NCBI RefSeq assembly: GCF_013041605.1
Contig: NZ_JABEQC010000010.1
Location: 119,588-183,587, forward strand
Direction of reading: 5' to 3'
DNA from: Vibrio plantisponsor
GTDB lineage: Bacteria; Pseudomonadota; Gammaproteobacteria; Enterobacterales; Vibrionaceae
Length of the DNA: 64,000 bases
This document shows positions 8,313-16,326 of the stretch, one piece after another. Both the position numbers and the translations under genes were made by a program. How positions within the stretch are numbered: the stretch's first letter is position 1; each line of letters starts with the position of its first letter. The notes under the pieces were generated by a model. It was not told the origin of the DNA, did not search any database, and worked only from the letters and a program-made list of their open reading frames with translations.

Positions 8313-8358
8313 TTGATTGTATTAACAATCTCGTTACAATGAGCAGGTCAGACCTCTT
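8313..8358 (+). promoter_or_regulatory. fadIJ promoter with FadR-like operator
   Basis: TTGATT (8313-8318) and TACAAT (8335-8340) are spaced by 16 bases. Four bases further on, the sequence CAGGTCAGACCTCTT (8344-8358) carries the FadR core GGTCNGACC in full. A repressor bound there would cover the transcription start. This fits the known repression of beta-oxidation genes by FadR in gamma-proteobacteria. Occupancy here is inferred. Confidence 0.65.
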
Positions 8359-8374
8359 ATTCTAAGGAAAAGTA

Positions 8375-9697
8375 ATGGGTAAACAGATAATGGGCAAACA
8401 GGAAGTCAAAACGCGTTCGGGTGAACGTGTCGCTATCGTCGCAGGTCTAAGAACCCCTTTTGCACGCCAAAGTACAGAGTTCAGCCAAGTTCCCGCAGTT
8501 GATCTTGGAAAGATGGTGGTAAGTGAATTACTTGCTCGTACAAATATTGATCCCAAGTTGATCGAACAGGTTGTGTTTGGACAAGTTGTTCAGATGCCAG
8601 CTGCGCCAAATATTGCACGAGAAATTGTACTTGGCACCGGAATGGATATTAATACGGATGCTTACAGTGTGACTCGCGCATGTGCAACCAGCTTTCAATC
8701 GGCTGTGAACGTTGCAGAAAGCATTATGGCTGGCACGATAGACATCGGCATTGCGGGTGGTGCGGATTCTTCATCGGTACTGCCAATTGGCGTTTCAAGA
8801 AATTTAGCAGCGAGTTTATTGGCTTTAAGTAAAACCAAAACAATCGGCCAAAAACTCAAAGTACTGAAATCACTATCGCTCAAAGACTTAATGCCTGTAC
8901 CGCCTGCTGTTGCAGAGTATTCAACTGGGCTTTCCATGGGACAAACCGCTGAACAAATGGCAAAAACTCACGGGATTTCGCGTGCAGACCAAGATGCATT
9001 GGCTCATCGTTCACATACGCTAGCGTCTGCCGCTTGGAATGATGGAAAAATTCAAGGTGAAGTGATGACCGCCTTCCCTGAACCTTATAAGAAATGGATA
9101 GAGCAGGATAACAACATTCGCCATGATTCGACTTTGGAAGGGTACGCCAAATTGCGTCCTGCCTTTGACCGTCAATACGGCACAGTAACCGCAGCCAACA
9201 GTACTCCTCTTACAGACGGCGCAGCAGCCATTATGCTGATGCGTGAAGGTAAAGCGAAAGAGTTGGGGCTGGAGATTATGGGTTACATCCGTTCTTACGC
9301 ATTTTCTGCTATTGGTGTTCAGCAAGACATGCTTATGGGGCCATCCCATGCAACGCCTATCGCTTTAGACAGAGCTGGTATTACGCTTTCTGATCTTACC
9401 TTGATTGATATGCACGAAGCTTTTGCTGCTCAGACTTTGGCGAATTTGAAAATGTTTGCCAGCGATAAATTTGCCCAAGAAGTGTTGGGTCGCAGCCAAG
9501 CGATTGGTGAAGTGGATATGGATAAATTTAACGTGCTTGGTGGATCCATTGCCTATGGTCACCCATTTGCGGCGACAGGTGCACGGATGATCACTCAAAC
9601 ACTTCGCGAGTTAAAACGCCGTGGTGGTGGTCTTGCATTGAATACGGCGTGTGCCGCGGGCGGACTGGGTGCAGCTATGATTTTGGAGGTTGAGTAA
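8375..9697 (+). CDS. fadI: 3-ketoacyl-CoA thiolase FadI
   Basis: Thiolase of 440 residues, the beta subunit of the FadIJ complex. It cleaves 3-ketoacyl-CoA with CoA, releasing acetyl-CoA. The nucleophilic Cys is C103 in [12 protein letters not shown], with the later [11 protein letters not shown] (His) and [11 protein letters not shown] (second Cys) motifs. The start at 8375 has AAGGA six bases upstream. The next ATG at 8390 (MGKQEVKTR) is where homologues I recall usually begin but has no ribosome site. The first 15 bases are nearly repeated, giving [10 protein letters not shown]. The stop overlaps the fadJ start by one base (TAATG), so translation is coupled. Confidence 0.95.
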   Translation: MGKQIMGKQEVKTRSGERVAIVAGLRTPFARQSTEFSQVPAVDLGKMVVSELLARTNIDPKLIEQVVFGQVVQMPAAPNIAREIVLGTGMDINTDAYSVTRACATSFQSAVNVAESIMAGTIDIGIAGGADSSSVLPIGVSRNLAASLLALSKTKTIGQKLKVLKSLSLKDLMPVPPAVAEYSTGLSMGQTAEQMAKTHGISRADQDALAHRSHTLASAAWNDGKIQGEVMTAFPEPYKKWIEQDNNIRHDSTLEGYAKLRPAFDRQYGTVTAANSTPLTDGAAAIMLMREGKAKELGLEIMGYIRSYAFSAIGVQQDMLMGPSHATPIALDRAGITLSDLTLIDMHEAFAAQTLANLKMFASDKFAQEVLGRSQAIGEVDMDKFNVLGGSIAYGHPFAATGARMITQTLRELKRRGGGLALNTACAAGGLGAAMILEVE

Positions 9698-11820
9698 TGA
9701 GTGAGTCGAAAGCGTTCCATCTTAGAATTGATGAAGACAGTATTGCTTGGCTTGCCATCGATGTTCCGGGAGAAAAAATGAATACACTGCAATCTGCGTT
9801 TGCCGCGGAAATGCAAGAGGTGTTCACGGAACTGAATCAGTCAAAGAATCAAGTAAAAGGTCTGATCATTCATTCTTTGAAGCCAGACAACTTTATTGCC
9901 GGCGCCGATGTTCGAATGTTGGATTCTTGCACTTCTGCAAAAGAAGCGCAGGAGTTGGCGACCCAAGGTCAGCAGATGTTCCAGCAACTGTCTGATCTCC
10001 CGTTTCCTGTTATCGCAGCGATTCATGGTCCATGTTTGGGTGGTGGTTTAGAGCTTGCTTTAGCGTGTGATTACCGTGTGTGTAGCGATGACGACAAAAC
10101 TCGTTTGGGCTTGCCGGAAGTGATGTTGGGTTTACTTCCAGGATCTGGCGGTACACAGCGTTTGCCTCGATTGATTGGCTTACTGCCATCACTAGATCTG
10201 ATTCTTACAGGTAAACAATTACGTGCAGCGAAAGCGAAAAAGCTAGGTGTTGTTGATGCTTGCGTACCAAACAGTGTGTTACTGGATGTCGCAAAGCGTT
10301 TTGTGAATGAAAAGAGTAAAAAGCGTAGCAAAGGAAAACTGACGACAAAAGAAAGACTGATTTCGCGAACTCAGTTTGGCCGTAAGTTTGTGTTCGAACA
10401 GGCGTCTAAAAAGACAGAACAAAAGACGCGTGGTAACTATCCTGCGGCGAAAGCGATATTGGAAGTGATTCAATATGGCTTAGAAAAAGGCATGAAAGCA
10501 GGGCTTCAGTTAGAAGCGGAAAGATTTGGTGAGCTAGTGATGACGTCCGAATCGAAAGCTCTGCGCTCTATCTTCTTTGCGACTACGGAAATGAAGAAAG
10601 AAAACGGTAGCGATGCTGAGCCAAGAAAAGTCGAGCGAGTGGGTGTATTAGGTGGCGGTTTGATGGGCGCGGGTATCAGCCACGTCAGCGCATCAAAAGC
10701 CAAAGTGCCGGTTCGCATTAAAGATGTCTCGAATGACGGAGTGCTCAATGCGCTCAAATACAACTACGGTTTGTTCGAGAAGCAGCGTAAGCGCCGCATT
10801 CTGAGCAAAGCTCAGGTTCAGCACGAGATGATGAAGTTGTCTGGAGGCACTGACTTTACAGCGTTCAACTTGACTGACGTGGTGATAGAAGCGGTGTTTG
10901 AAGACTTAGAACTTAAGCAATCCATGGTTTCAGACATTGAAACGCATGCTAAGCCAACGACAATTTTTGCGACCAATACATCCTCGTTACCGATTCATCA
11001 AATCGCTGAAAAAGCAGCTCGCCCTGAAAATGTGGTTGGTTTGCACTACTTTAGCCCAGTTGAAAAGATGCCTTTGGTTGAGGTGATACCGCATGCAACT
11101 ACTTCTGATGAAACGGTATCAACTGTAGTGGCACTTGCTCGCAAACAGGGTAAGACACCGATTGTGGTTAAAGATAAAGCAGGCTTTTACGTTAACCGAA
11201 TTCTTGCTCCTTATATGAATGAGTCAGCACAAATTCTAATGGCAGGTGTGCCGATAGAAGAGATTGATACTGCGCTGCTGAACGCAGGTTTCCCTGTTGG
11301 ACCTATTACCTTGTTGGATGAGGTCGGTATCGATATCGGCGCGAAAATTATGCCGATATTGGTTAAAGAACTTGGCCCTCGTTTCCAAGGCCCTGAGGTT
11401 TTCGATAAGTTGCTTAATGACAACCGTAAAGGTCGTAAGTCTGGCAAAGGCTTCTATATCTACAAAGGCAGCAAGAAAAAAGAAGTCGATAAATCAGTCT
11501 ATAAGCTACTGAATTTGAAACCAGAGTTGCACCTCAAGGAGAGTGAAATATCATTACGCTGCATGTTGCCGATGTTAAATGAAGCAGTACGCTGTTTAGA
11601 TGAAGGCATCATTCGCAGTCCAAGAGATGGTGATATTGGCGCGATATTCGGCATTGGTTTCCCTCCGTTTTTAGGTGGACCTTTCCGCTATATGGACCAT
11701 ATCGGTCTTCCTAAGCTGGTGGAAATGATGAATCAGCATGCTGAGAAATATGGCGACAGATTTGCGCCTTGTGATGGTTTGCTAACTCGTGCAGGAACTG
11801 GTGAGACTTTTTATTCATAA
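9697..11820 (+). CDS. fadJ: Fatty acid oxidation complex alpha subunit FadJ
   Basis: Bifunctional enoyl-CoA hydratase / 3-hydroxyacyl-CoA dehydrogenase of 707 residues. The crotonase domain occupies about residues 10-200, including the oxyanion-hole stretch [19 protein letters not shown] Rossmann NAD domain begins near 310 ([12 protein letters not shown]) and includes [14 protein letters not shown]. The C-terminal dehydrogenase repeats run to the end ([14 protein letters not shown]). With FadI it forms the complex of the anaerobic/alternative beta-oxidation branch. FadB-type genes are not in the window. It is second in the fadIJ operon and is followed by a strong terminator. Confidence 0.95.
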   Translation: MSESKAFHLRIDEDSIAWLAIDVPGEKMNTLQSAFAAEMQEVFTELNQSKNQVKGLIIHSLKPDNFIAGADVRMLDSCTSAKEAQELATQGQQMFQQLSDLPFPVIAAIHGPCLGGGLELALACDYRVCSDDDKTRLGLPEVMLGLLPGSGGTQRLPRLIGLLPSLDLILTGKQLRAAKAKKLGVVDACVPNSVLLDVAKRFVNEKSKKRSKGKLTTKERLISRTQFGRKFVFEQASKKTEQKTRGNYPAAKAILEVIQYGLEKGMKAGLQLEAERFGELVMTSESKALRSIFFATTEMKKENGSDAEPRKVERVGVLGGGLMGAGISHVSASKAKVPVRIKDVSNDGVLNALKYNYGLFEKQRKRRILSKAQVQHEMMKLSGGTDFTAFNLTDVVIEAVFEDLELKQSMVSDIETHAKPTTIFATNTSSLPIHQIAEKAARPENVVGLHYFSPVEKMPLVEVIPHATTSDETVSTVVALARKQGKTPIVVKDKAGFYVNRILAPYMNESAQILMAGVPIEEIDTALLNAGFPVGPITLLDEVGIDIGAKIMPILVKELGPRFQGPEVFDKLLNDNRKGRKSGKGFYIYKGSKKKEVDKSVYKLLNLKPELHLKESEISLRCMLPMLNEAVRCLDEGIIRSPRDGDIGAIFGIGFPPFLGGPFRYMDHIGLPKLVEMMNQHAEKYGDRFAPCDGLLTRAGTGETFYS

Positions 11821-11874
11821 CGTCAGACCTTCTATTTATAAGAAGGAAAAACAACGTTGGTGAAGCAAAAACAG

Positions 11875-11900
11875 AAAGTGAGGTGAAAACCTCACTTTTT
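11875..11900 (+). terminator. fadIJ operon terminator
   Basis: AAAGTGAGGT and ACCTCACTTT pair perfectly around a GAAA loop and are followed by T residues, about 55 bases past fadJ. Confidence 0.85.
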
Positions 11901-11984
11901 GCATTGATGAGAATAAAAATATCTATGCTAGGATTGGTTTAAATTCATATCTTCAACAAATTAAGCACTTAAGAAGGACTTATC

Positions 11985-12533
11985 ATGGATGCTCTTGAAC
12001 TGCTGCTCAATCGTCGCTCTATGGCCAAGCTTGTTGCTCCGGCTCCGGAAGGCAAAGCTTTGGAAAACATTATCCGTGCTGGGTTACGCGCACCGGATCA
12101 CGCAAATCTGACTCCTTGGCGTTTTGTGATCGCGCAGGGCAGTGGTCTCCATAAACTTTCGGATATTTTGGTTAAAGCCGCGATTGCTAACAACAACGAT
12201 GAAGCCGCAGTCGTTAAGATGAAAAACGCACCTTTTCGAGCACCTATGGTAATTACTGTGATTGCCAAAGTGACGCCGCACGAAAAAGTGCCTGCGTTTG
12301 AACAGCATTTATCTGCGGGTTGCGCTGTGCAAGCGATGCAAATGGCGGCGGTTGCACAAGGTTTTCAGGGAATATGGCGTTCAGGTAATTTGATGTTTCA
12401 TCCTGAAGTGCGAAACGCTTTTGGTTTAGAAGGGGAAGACCACGTAGTCGGTTTCCTTTATCTGGGCACTCCAGAAGGCAGTACGATGAAAGTGCCTGAG
12501 CGTGAACTCAGTAAGTTTGTCGAGTTTCTATAA
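11985..12533 (+). CDS. ydjA: Nitroreductase family protein YdjA
   Basis: FMN-dependent NAD(P)H nitroreductase-fold protein of 182 residues, close to E. coli YdjA (183). The N-terminal LLNRRSM and the APDHANLTPWRF segment form the FMN phosphate and substrate side, and GIWRSGNLMFHPEV is characteristic of this subgroup. The physiological substrate is not known. A ribosome site (AAGGA) lies 8 bases before the ATG. It is monocistronic, with terminators on both sides. In E. coli ydjA lies near sppA. Here it sits between fadJ and aphB. Confidence 0.9.
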   Translation: MDALELLLNRRSMAKLVAPAPEGKALENIIRAGLRAPDHANLTPWRFVIAQGSGLHKLSDILVKAAIANNNDEAAVVKMKNAPFRAPMVITVIAKVTPHEKVPAFEQHLSAGCAVQAMQMAAVAQGFQGIWRSGNLMFHPEVRNAFGLEGEDHVVGFLYLGTPEGSTMKVPERELSKFVEFL

Positions 12534-12560
12534 TCTTTAATAATTGAAATACAGATAAGC

Positions 12561-12586
12561 AAAAAGGGCCGAATGGCCCTTTTTTA
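12561..12586. terminator. Bidirectional terminator between ydjA and aphB
   Basis: AAAAAGGGCC and GGCCCTTTTT around a GAAT loop have A- and T-runs on the two sides. The right arm overlaps the aphB stop codon region. Confidence 0.85.
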
Positions 12587-13459
12587 ATGCAAGTGGTAGG
12601 CGATAACGAAATCGATAAAAAGACGCACTTTTTCTGGAAGGTGGTCTTTATGGTTATACAGCATATAGATATCGCGCGGATTTGCACTCCACTGGTCAAG
12701 TACTCGAACTAGACTGCCTTCGGCAATGTATTCGGTAATCATGACGTTAGGCATTAGGGTAATACCTAACCCTTCAGAGCAAGCAATGCGAACCACATCT
12801 AGAGTGTTGGCTTGGAAACGACCTTTATCTAAGTTAATAACCGTTTCACCTTCGGTGTTGGTGAGTTGCCATTTCAGTAAAGGATGGCCTTTAAGCAATG
12901 AATGTCGGCTCAGCTCTTCCGCATGTTTAGGTGCAGGGTTCTTCGCTAAATAAGTCGGGCTTGCAACTAAAATATCTTTTACTTCACTGATTTTTCGGGC
13001 AATTAAGCTTGAGTCGCGTTGCGGACCAATTCTGAAAATGACATCCCATTCCGTTGGATCAAGTTGGTCTGCTTGATTGCTAGTCGTCAGTTCAATATTA
13101 ATTTCTGGGTACTGCTTCATAAACTCATTGAACATCGGCATCATCAAACGCTTAGTCAGGTTTGAAGGTGAAGAGATCTTAAGTTTGCCAGATGCGCCAC
13201 GGCACTCGTCAGTGATCTCTTCCGCCATTGAAGCCAAACGGTGTAACAGAGGAGAGCAATCTTTGAAGAAACGCTCTCCAGCTTCTGTAAGAGAGAGTTT
13301 ACGAGCGTGGCGATTAAGAAGTCTCAAGTTCAATGAGTCTTCGAGTGCTTGAATGCGTCGAGTGATCGTAGCAACTGGAATCATCGTTTTGCGAGAAGTT
13401 GCCGTGTAACTTCCATTCTCGACCACCAGTCGAAAGAGATTTAGATCGTCTAGTTTCAT
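12584..13459 (-). CDS. aphB: LysR-type transcriptional regulator AphB
   Basis: LysR-type regulator of 291 residues: winged helix-turn-helix in residues 1-60 (MKLDDLNLFRLVVENGSYTA...), then the periplasmic-binding-like effector domain. The sequence reads as AphB, which in V. cholerae activates tcpPH with AphA and responds to anaerobiosis and low pH. Cysteines are at 68, 86 and 227. The redox-sensing Cys reported in V. cholerae (numbered 235 in the literature) probably corresponds to C227 in IACSEGLG, though I could not check the numbering. The ATG at 13459 is preceded by AGGAAAA, which decides the start against an upstream in-frame GTG. In V. cholerae aphB also adjoins a response-regulator gene. 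The AphB name is by recognition, not by search. Confidence 0.85.
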   Translation of the reverse strand: MKLDDLNLFRLVVENGSYTATSRKTMIPVATITRRIQALEDSLNLRLLNRHARKLSLTEAGERFFKDCSPLLHRLASMAEEITDECRGASGKLKISSPSNLTKRLMMPMFNEFMKQYPEINIELTTSNQADQLDPTEWDVIFRIGPQRDSSLIARKISEVKDILVASPTYLAKNPAPKHAEELSRHSLLKGHPLLKWQLTNTEGETVINLDKGRFQANTLDVVRIACSEGLGITLMPNVMITEYIAEGSLVRVLDQWSANPRDIYMLYNHKDHLPEKVRLFIDFVIAYHLH

Positions 13460-13556
13460 TTTTCCTGACACATTATTTTACGAATTTGCTTAAGTTATAC
13501 GGATATCTGAAAGCAAAGGTTGAGTCATGTCAACTTGTTTGACGATTTTGAGACAT

Positions 13557-13575
13557 TGCGTACATATAGTATGCA
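13557..13575. promoter_or_regulatory. Imperfect palindrome in the aphB / response regulator divergent region
   Basis: The 19-base element begins TGCGTAC and ends GTATGCA and has only two mismatched positions. It lies about 98 bases from the aphB start and 122 from the response regulator start. LysR-type proteins usually bind dyads between their own gene and a divergent neighbour, so AphB autoregulation is possible. It does not exactly match the TGCAA-N7-TTGCA motif reported for AphB. Embedded TATAGT may be a -10 box for the rightward gene. Confidence 0.35.
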
Positions 13576-13696
13576 ACAAGAGCTGAAAGCGGAATATTTG
13601 TATAAATCCTTTTTACTGACTACTTTTTAAATAACGAATTCACCTGCTTTGAAGTCAACGTCATTGCATATAACAAACGCATAGTGGAGTTAGGCT

Positions 13697-14800
13697 ATGT
13701 ACAAAACTCATCCACGTATGGATCCGCAACCGATGGCGGAGTCTGTACACAAGAAGTTAATTATGTTGGTTGATGATGACCCCATTTTCCGACGTATCAC
13801 AAGTGGCTACTTGTCGGCGCAGGGTTATGACGTGATGGAAGCTGAAAATGGTCTGGATGGCCTTAGAAAGCTAAGAACTGTCGAACCTGATTTGGTTTTG
13901 TGTGATTTATCTATGCCAGTGTTAGACGGCATAGAGTTTGTGGAAGAAGTCAGTTTAGAGTACCCGTCGCTACCATTGATTGTTGTTTCAGCGACTGATG
14001 AGATGTCTGATGTGGCAAAAGCCTTACGTTATGGGATTAAAGATTTTCTGGCGAAGCCGATTGGTAACCACGCTCACTTAGGTTGTGCAATAGAAAGCAC
14101 TTTAGAAGATTCCAACAACCACATTGTTGACCAACGTGATTTTTCTAGCCAATGGTTCCGTGTTGACGGCGGTGGCGATGTGCCCGAAGAGCAAGAGTTG
14201 CATTGGCATTTGGATTTTCTACGTTCAAACCCCAATGCAGCCCGTGATTTGTTGCACGCTCTGTTGCCTGAAAACGACACTTCACAAGGGGTGTGGAAGT
14301 GCAGTTATCGCCTTCTTCAGTCTACGGATACAATGCCGTTAGTCTTTGATTATGCATGGCTGATGAATGGTCAGTTTGCTTTCTATTTGGTTGACTCGGC
14401 AACGAATGACGAAGAGAACGTTGCCAGTACATTATTGGTAAGAGCGTTGTTTCATGATTACTTACGTAACTTACGCAGTTTCAGCGCGGATCTCAAAGAC
14501 TTGGCTGACATCTTAGAAAAAGGGCTAGAGTGTTCGCCTTGTGCGAAACCCGTGTCGGCGCTGTTTGGTCTGGCTGACCTAACGGACGGAACGCTGTCCA
14601 TTTTGCCTGCAGGGTTAGACAGCCAATGGTCAAATGGTTATATGACGCAACATATTTCTGCTGGTGTGAATCTTGGTGAAAACTGCATGAAAAATTTTAT
14701 TACCAAAGATCTTCTGATTCACGGAGGATGCCAGCTTTCTTTGGGTAAGATTGGGGTAAGTAGTTTTTCTCTTGATATTCATCGTGGTGCCGAAGCATAA
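13697..14800 (+). CDS. RssB-like response regulator
   Basis: A 367-residue protein with an N-terminal receiver domain and a long C-terminal domain without DNA-binding motifs. The receiver (about residues 20-140) has the acidic pair VDDDP, the phospho-acceptor Asp in LVLCDLSMPVLDG and the Lys in FLAKP. The stretch VSATDEMSDVAKALRYGIKDFLAKP closely parallels E. coli RssB, and the C-terminal part resembles RssB's degenerate PP2C-like domain. RssB is the adaptor delivering sigma-S to ClpXP. The same role is likely but unproven here. A TGGAG ribosome site precedes the ATG. It lies divergent from aphB. Confidence 0.78.
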   Translation: MYKTHPRMDPQPMAESVHKKLIMLVDDDPIFRRITSGYLSAQGYDVMEAENGLDGLRKLRTVEPDLVLCDLSMPVLDGIEFVEEVSLEYPSLPLIVVSATDEMSDVAKALRYGIKDFLAKPIGNHAHLGCAIESTLEDSNNHIVDQRDFSSQWFRVDGGGDVPEEQELHWHLDFLRSNPNAARDLLHALLPENDTSQGVWKCSYRLLQSTDTMPLVFDYAWLMNGQFAFYLVDSATNDEENVASTLLVRALFHDYLRNLRSFSADLKDLADILEKGLECSPCAKPVSALFGLADLTDGTLSILPAGLDSQWSNGYMTQHISAGVNLGENCMKNFITKDLLIHGGCQLSLGKIGVSSFSLDIHRGAEA

Positions 14801-15011
14801 GGCTTCGGTCGCTACAACCAGTTATAGTTGCTTACACTTACGCAGAGTGTGAGCCTTGTATCTACCTGCCAATAACCACACAATTACTCTGTGTTTAAGT
14901 TGAATTGTTTGAGGTATAGTCTGCGCCGAAAACAATGATGCATCAATTCGTTTACTTGTCATTAACGAAATGCAATAACAAGACTCAACACATAAGCTCA
15001 GAGACGTACCC

Positions 15012-15143
15012 ATGGCAGACAAAGATTTTAAAGAACCATATAACGTTTTATATTTTTTAGGTTTCATTGCAGCCCTATTGATCCCAACGCTTCCAGCTAC
15101 ATTAACTTGGATTCGCGTATTTAGTGGCTACGAGGGTTTCTAA
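15012..15143 (+). CDS. 43-residue membrane peptide, function unknown
   Basis: The frame begins MADKDFKEPYNVLYFLGFIA and ends SGYEGF. Residues 12-36 are hydrophobic enough for one membrane segment, with charged ends. It stops 18 bases before the apparent ybaN start and reads in the same direction, so the two are likely co-transcribed. A possible -10 (TATAGT, near 14917) lies about 95 bases upstream. The ribosome site is weak (AGAG). I recognise no named family. The clean hydrophobic profile and the tight spacing to ybaN support it as a real gene. Confidence 0.6.
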   Translation: MADKDFKEPYNVLYFLGFIAALLIPTLPATLTWIRVFSGYEGF

Positions 15144-15161
15144 TAATTCAGAGGTTTCACC

Positions 15162-15554
15162 ATCAGTATTCGTCGCTACACCTATAATATTGTTGGTGCT
15201 GTGAGTGTATGCCTAGGCATTCTGGGCATCATCCTTCCTTTGCTACCAACCACCCCATTTATCTTGTTAGCCAGTGCTTGCTTCGTCAGAGGTAGCCCTC
15301 GCTTTCACAGTTGGTTGCATCAACACGCCTTATTCGGCCCTATTTTAGAAAATTGGCATCAGAATCGAGCGGTTTCCAGAAAAGTGAAGATTCGTGGAAC
15401 CATATTTATCATCGCCAGTTTTTCATTCTCTATCTGGTTTGTGCCTCATATTTGGTTAAAACTTCTACTGTTTTTTGGGCTTGTGGTATTGATCACTGGG
15501 TTTCAGCGCATACCTACCTACGAGCTGGTTGCTAACCAGCAAGAAAATCACTAG
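15162..15554 (+). CDS. ybaN: YbaN family (DUF454) inner membrane protein, probable non-AUG start
   Basis: Small inner-membrane protein of the YbaN/DUF454 family, with membrane segments around the LGILGIILPLLPTTPFILLASACF stretch and near the C-terminus. The signature SPRFHSWL matches E. coli YbaN. Function is unknown. The frame has no ATG near its expected N-terminus. The first standard start is GTG at 15201 (117 residues), which would cut off part of the first membrane segment. An AGAGG ribosome site (15150-15154) stands 7 bases before ATC at 15162, giving [M]SIRRYTYN... and the length expected from E. coli YbaN (130 residues). ATT at 15168 is also possible. I annotate the ATC start tentatively. 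Confidence 0.75.
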   Translation: MSIRRYTYNIVGAVSVCLGILGIILPLLPTTPFILLASACFVRGSPRFHSWLHQHALFGPILENWHQNRAVSRKVKIRGTIFIIASFSFSIWFVPHIWLKLLLFFGLVVLITGFQRIPTYELVANQQENH

Positions 15555-15570
15555 CATTAGCGGGAAGTGT

Positions 15571-15601
15571 GCCCACTCTTCGTAGTGGGCGTTTGTTTTT
15601 T
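15571..15601 (+). terminator. Terminator after ybaN
   Basis: GCCCACT and AGTGGGC form a stem with a six-base CTTCGT loop, followed by GTTTGTTTTTT. Confidence 0.85.
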
Positions 15602-15691
15602 CGGCGCTATGAAATATTAATTTAGGGTGTGCCGGAATTTTAATACCAGTACATAGATTCTTGTACTGAATGAACCGAAGTTAATTTAGTT

Positions 15692-16237
15692 ATGACAACC
15701 GAAACTCTTTCACTGATCAAATCAAGCATCAAATCAATTCAAGACTATCCAAAGCCAGGAATCTTGTTCCGTGACGTAACGAGTCTGTTGGAAGATGCTC
15801 AAGCATATCAAGCAACTATTCAGTTATTGGTTGATAAGTACAAGGATATGGGATTTACCAAGGTTGTAGGTACAGAAGCGCGTGGTTTCCTTTTCGGTGC
15901 ACCACTGGCTCTAGAACTAGGCGTAGGTTTTGTACCAGTGCGTAAGCCGGGTAAACTTCCTCGTCAAACCATCGCTCAATCTTATGAATTGGAATACGGT
16001 ACAGATGTACTGGAAATTCATGTCGATGCTATTAAATCTGGCGACAAAGTACTTGTTGTTGATGACCTGCTAGCGACAGGCGGCACTATTGAAGCGACAA
16101 CTCTTCTGATTCGCCAACTTGGCGGTGAAGTAGAACACGCAGCATTTGTTATCAACCTACCAGAAATTGGTGGTGACAAGCGTTTAGAAGGTTTAGGCTT
16201 AAACGTTTACAGCATTTGTGAATTTGAAGGCCACTAA
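15692..16237 (+). CDS. apt: Adenine phosphoribosyltransferase
   Basis: Cytoplasmic purine-salvage enzyme of 181 residues that makes AMP from adenine and PRPP. The PRPP loop is [13 protein letters not shown] (about residues 122-134). The N-terminal [18 protein letters not shown] and the flexible [11 protein letters not shown] loop are typical of APRT. Length matches E. coli Apt (183). It stands upstream of dnaX, the same order as in E. coli (apt-dnaX-ybaB-recR). The 89-base gap to dnaX contains no obvious terminator. Confidence 0.96.
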   Translation: MTTETLSLIKSSIKSIQDYPKPGILFRDVTSLLEDAQAYQATIQLLVDKYKDMGFTKVVGTEARGFLFGAPLALELGVGFVPVRKPGKLPRQTIAQSYELEYGTDVLEIHVDAIKSGDKVLVVDDLLATGGTIEATTLLIRQLGGEVEHAAFVINLPEIGGDKRLEGLGLNVYSICEFEGH

Positions 16238-16326
16238 TACCTTTTCAGTTGTCGGACAGTTTGGTTTCTAACAGTCCAGTGGCTGAATAGACTAATTAGG
16301 TATAAACATCTACAACGGAAGGTTTC

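Larger units (their letters stand above)
7694..8374. other. Intergenic region between ECF sigma gene and fadI
   Basis: The 681 bases hold, left to right: the divergent leader of the sigma gene; a 27-codon ORF without a good ribosome site (7830-7913, not called); a perfect 16-base palindrome (7904-7919); a candidate small RNA (about 7991-8152) with its own -10 box and terminator; and the fadI promoter with a FadR-like operator (8313-8358). Confidence 0.6.

Noticed and set aside
14790..14808. CCGAAGC/GCTTCGG hairpin over the stop codon of the RssB-like gene
   Set aside because: No T-run follows, so it was not called as a terminator.
14822..15067. 81-codon minus-strand frame upstream of ybaN
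   Set aside because: It overlaps the better-supported 43-residue gene and has no recognisable protein features.
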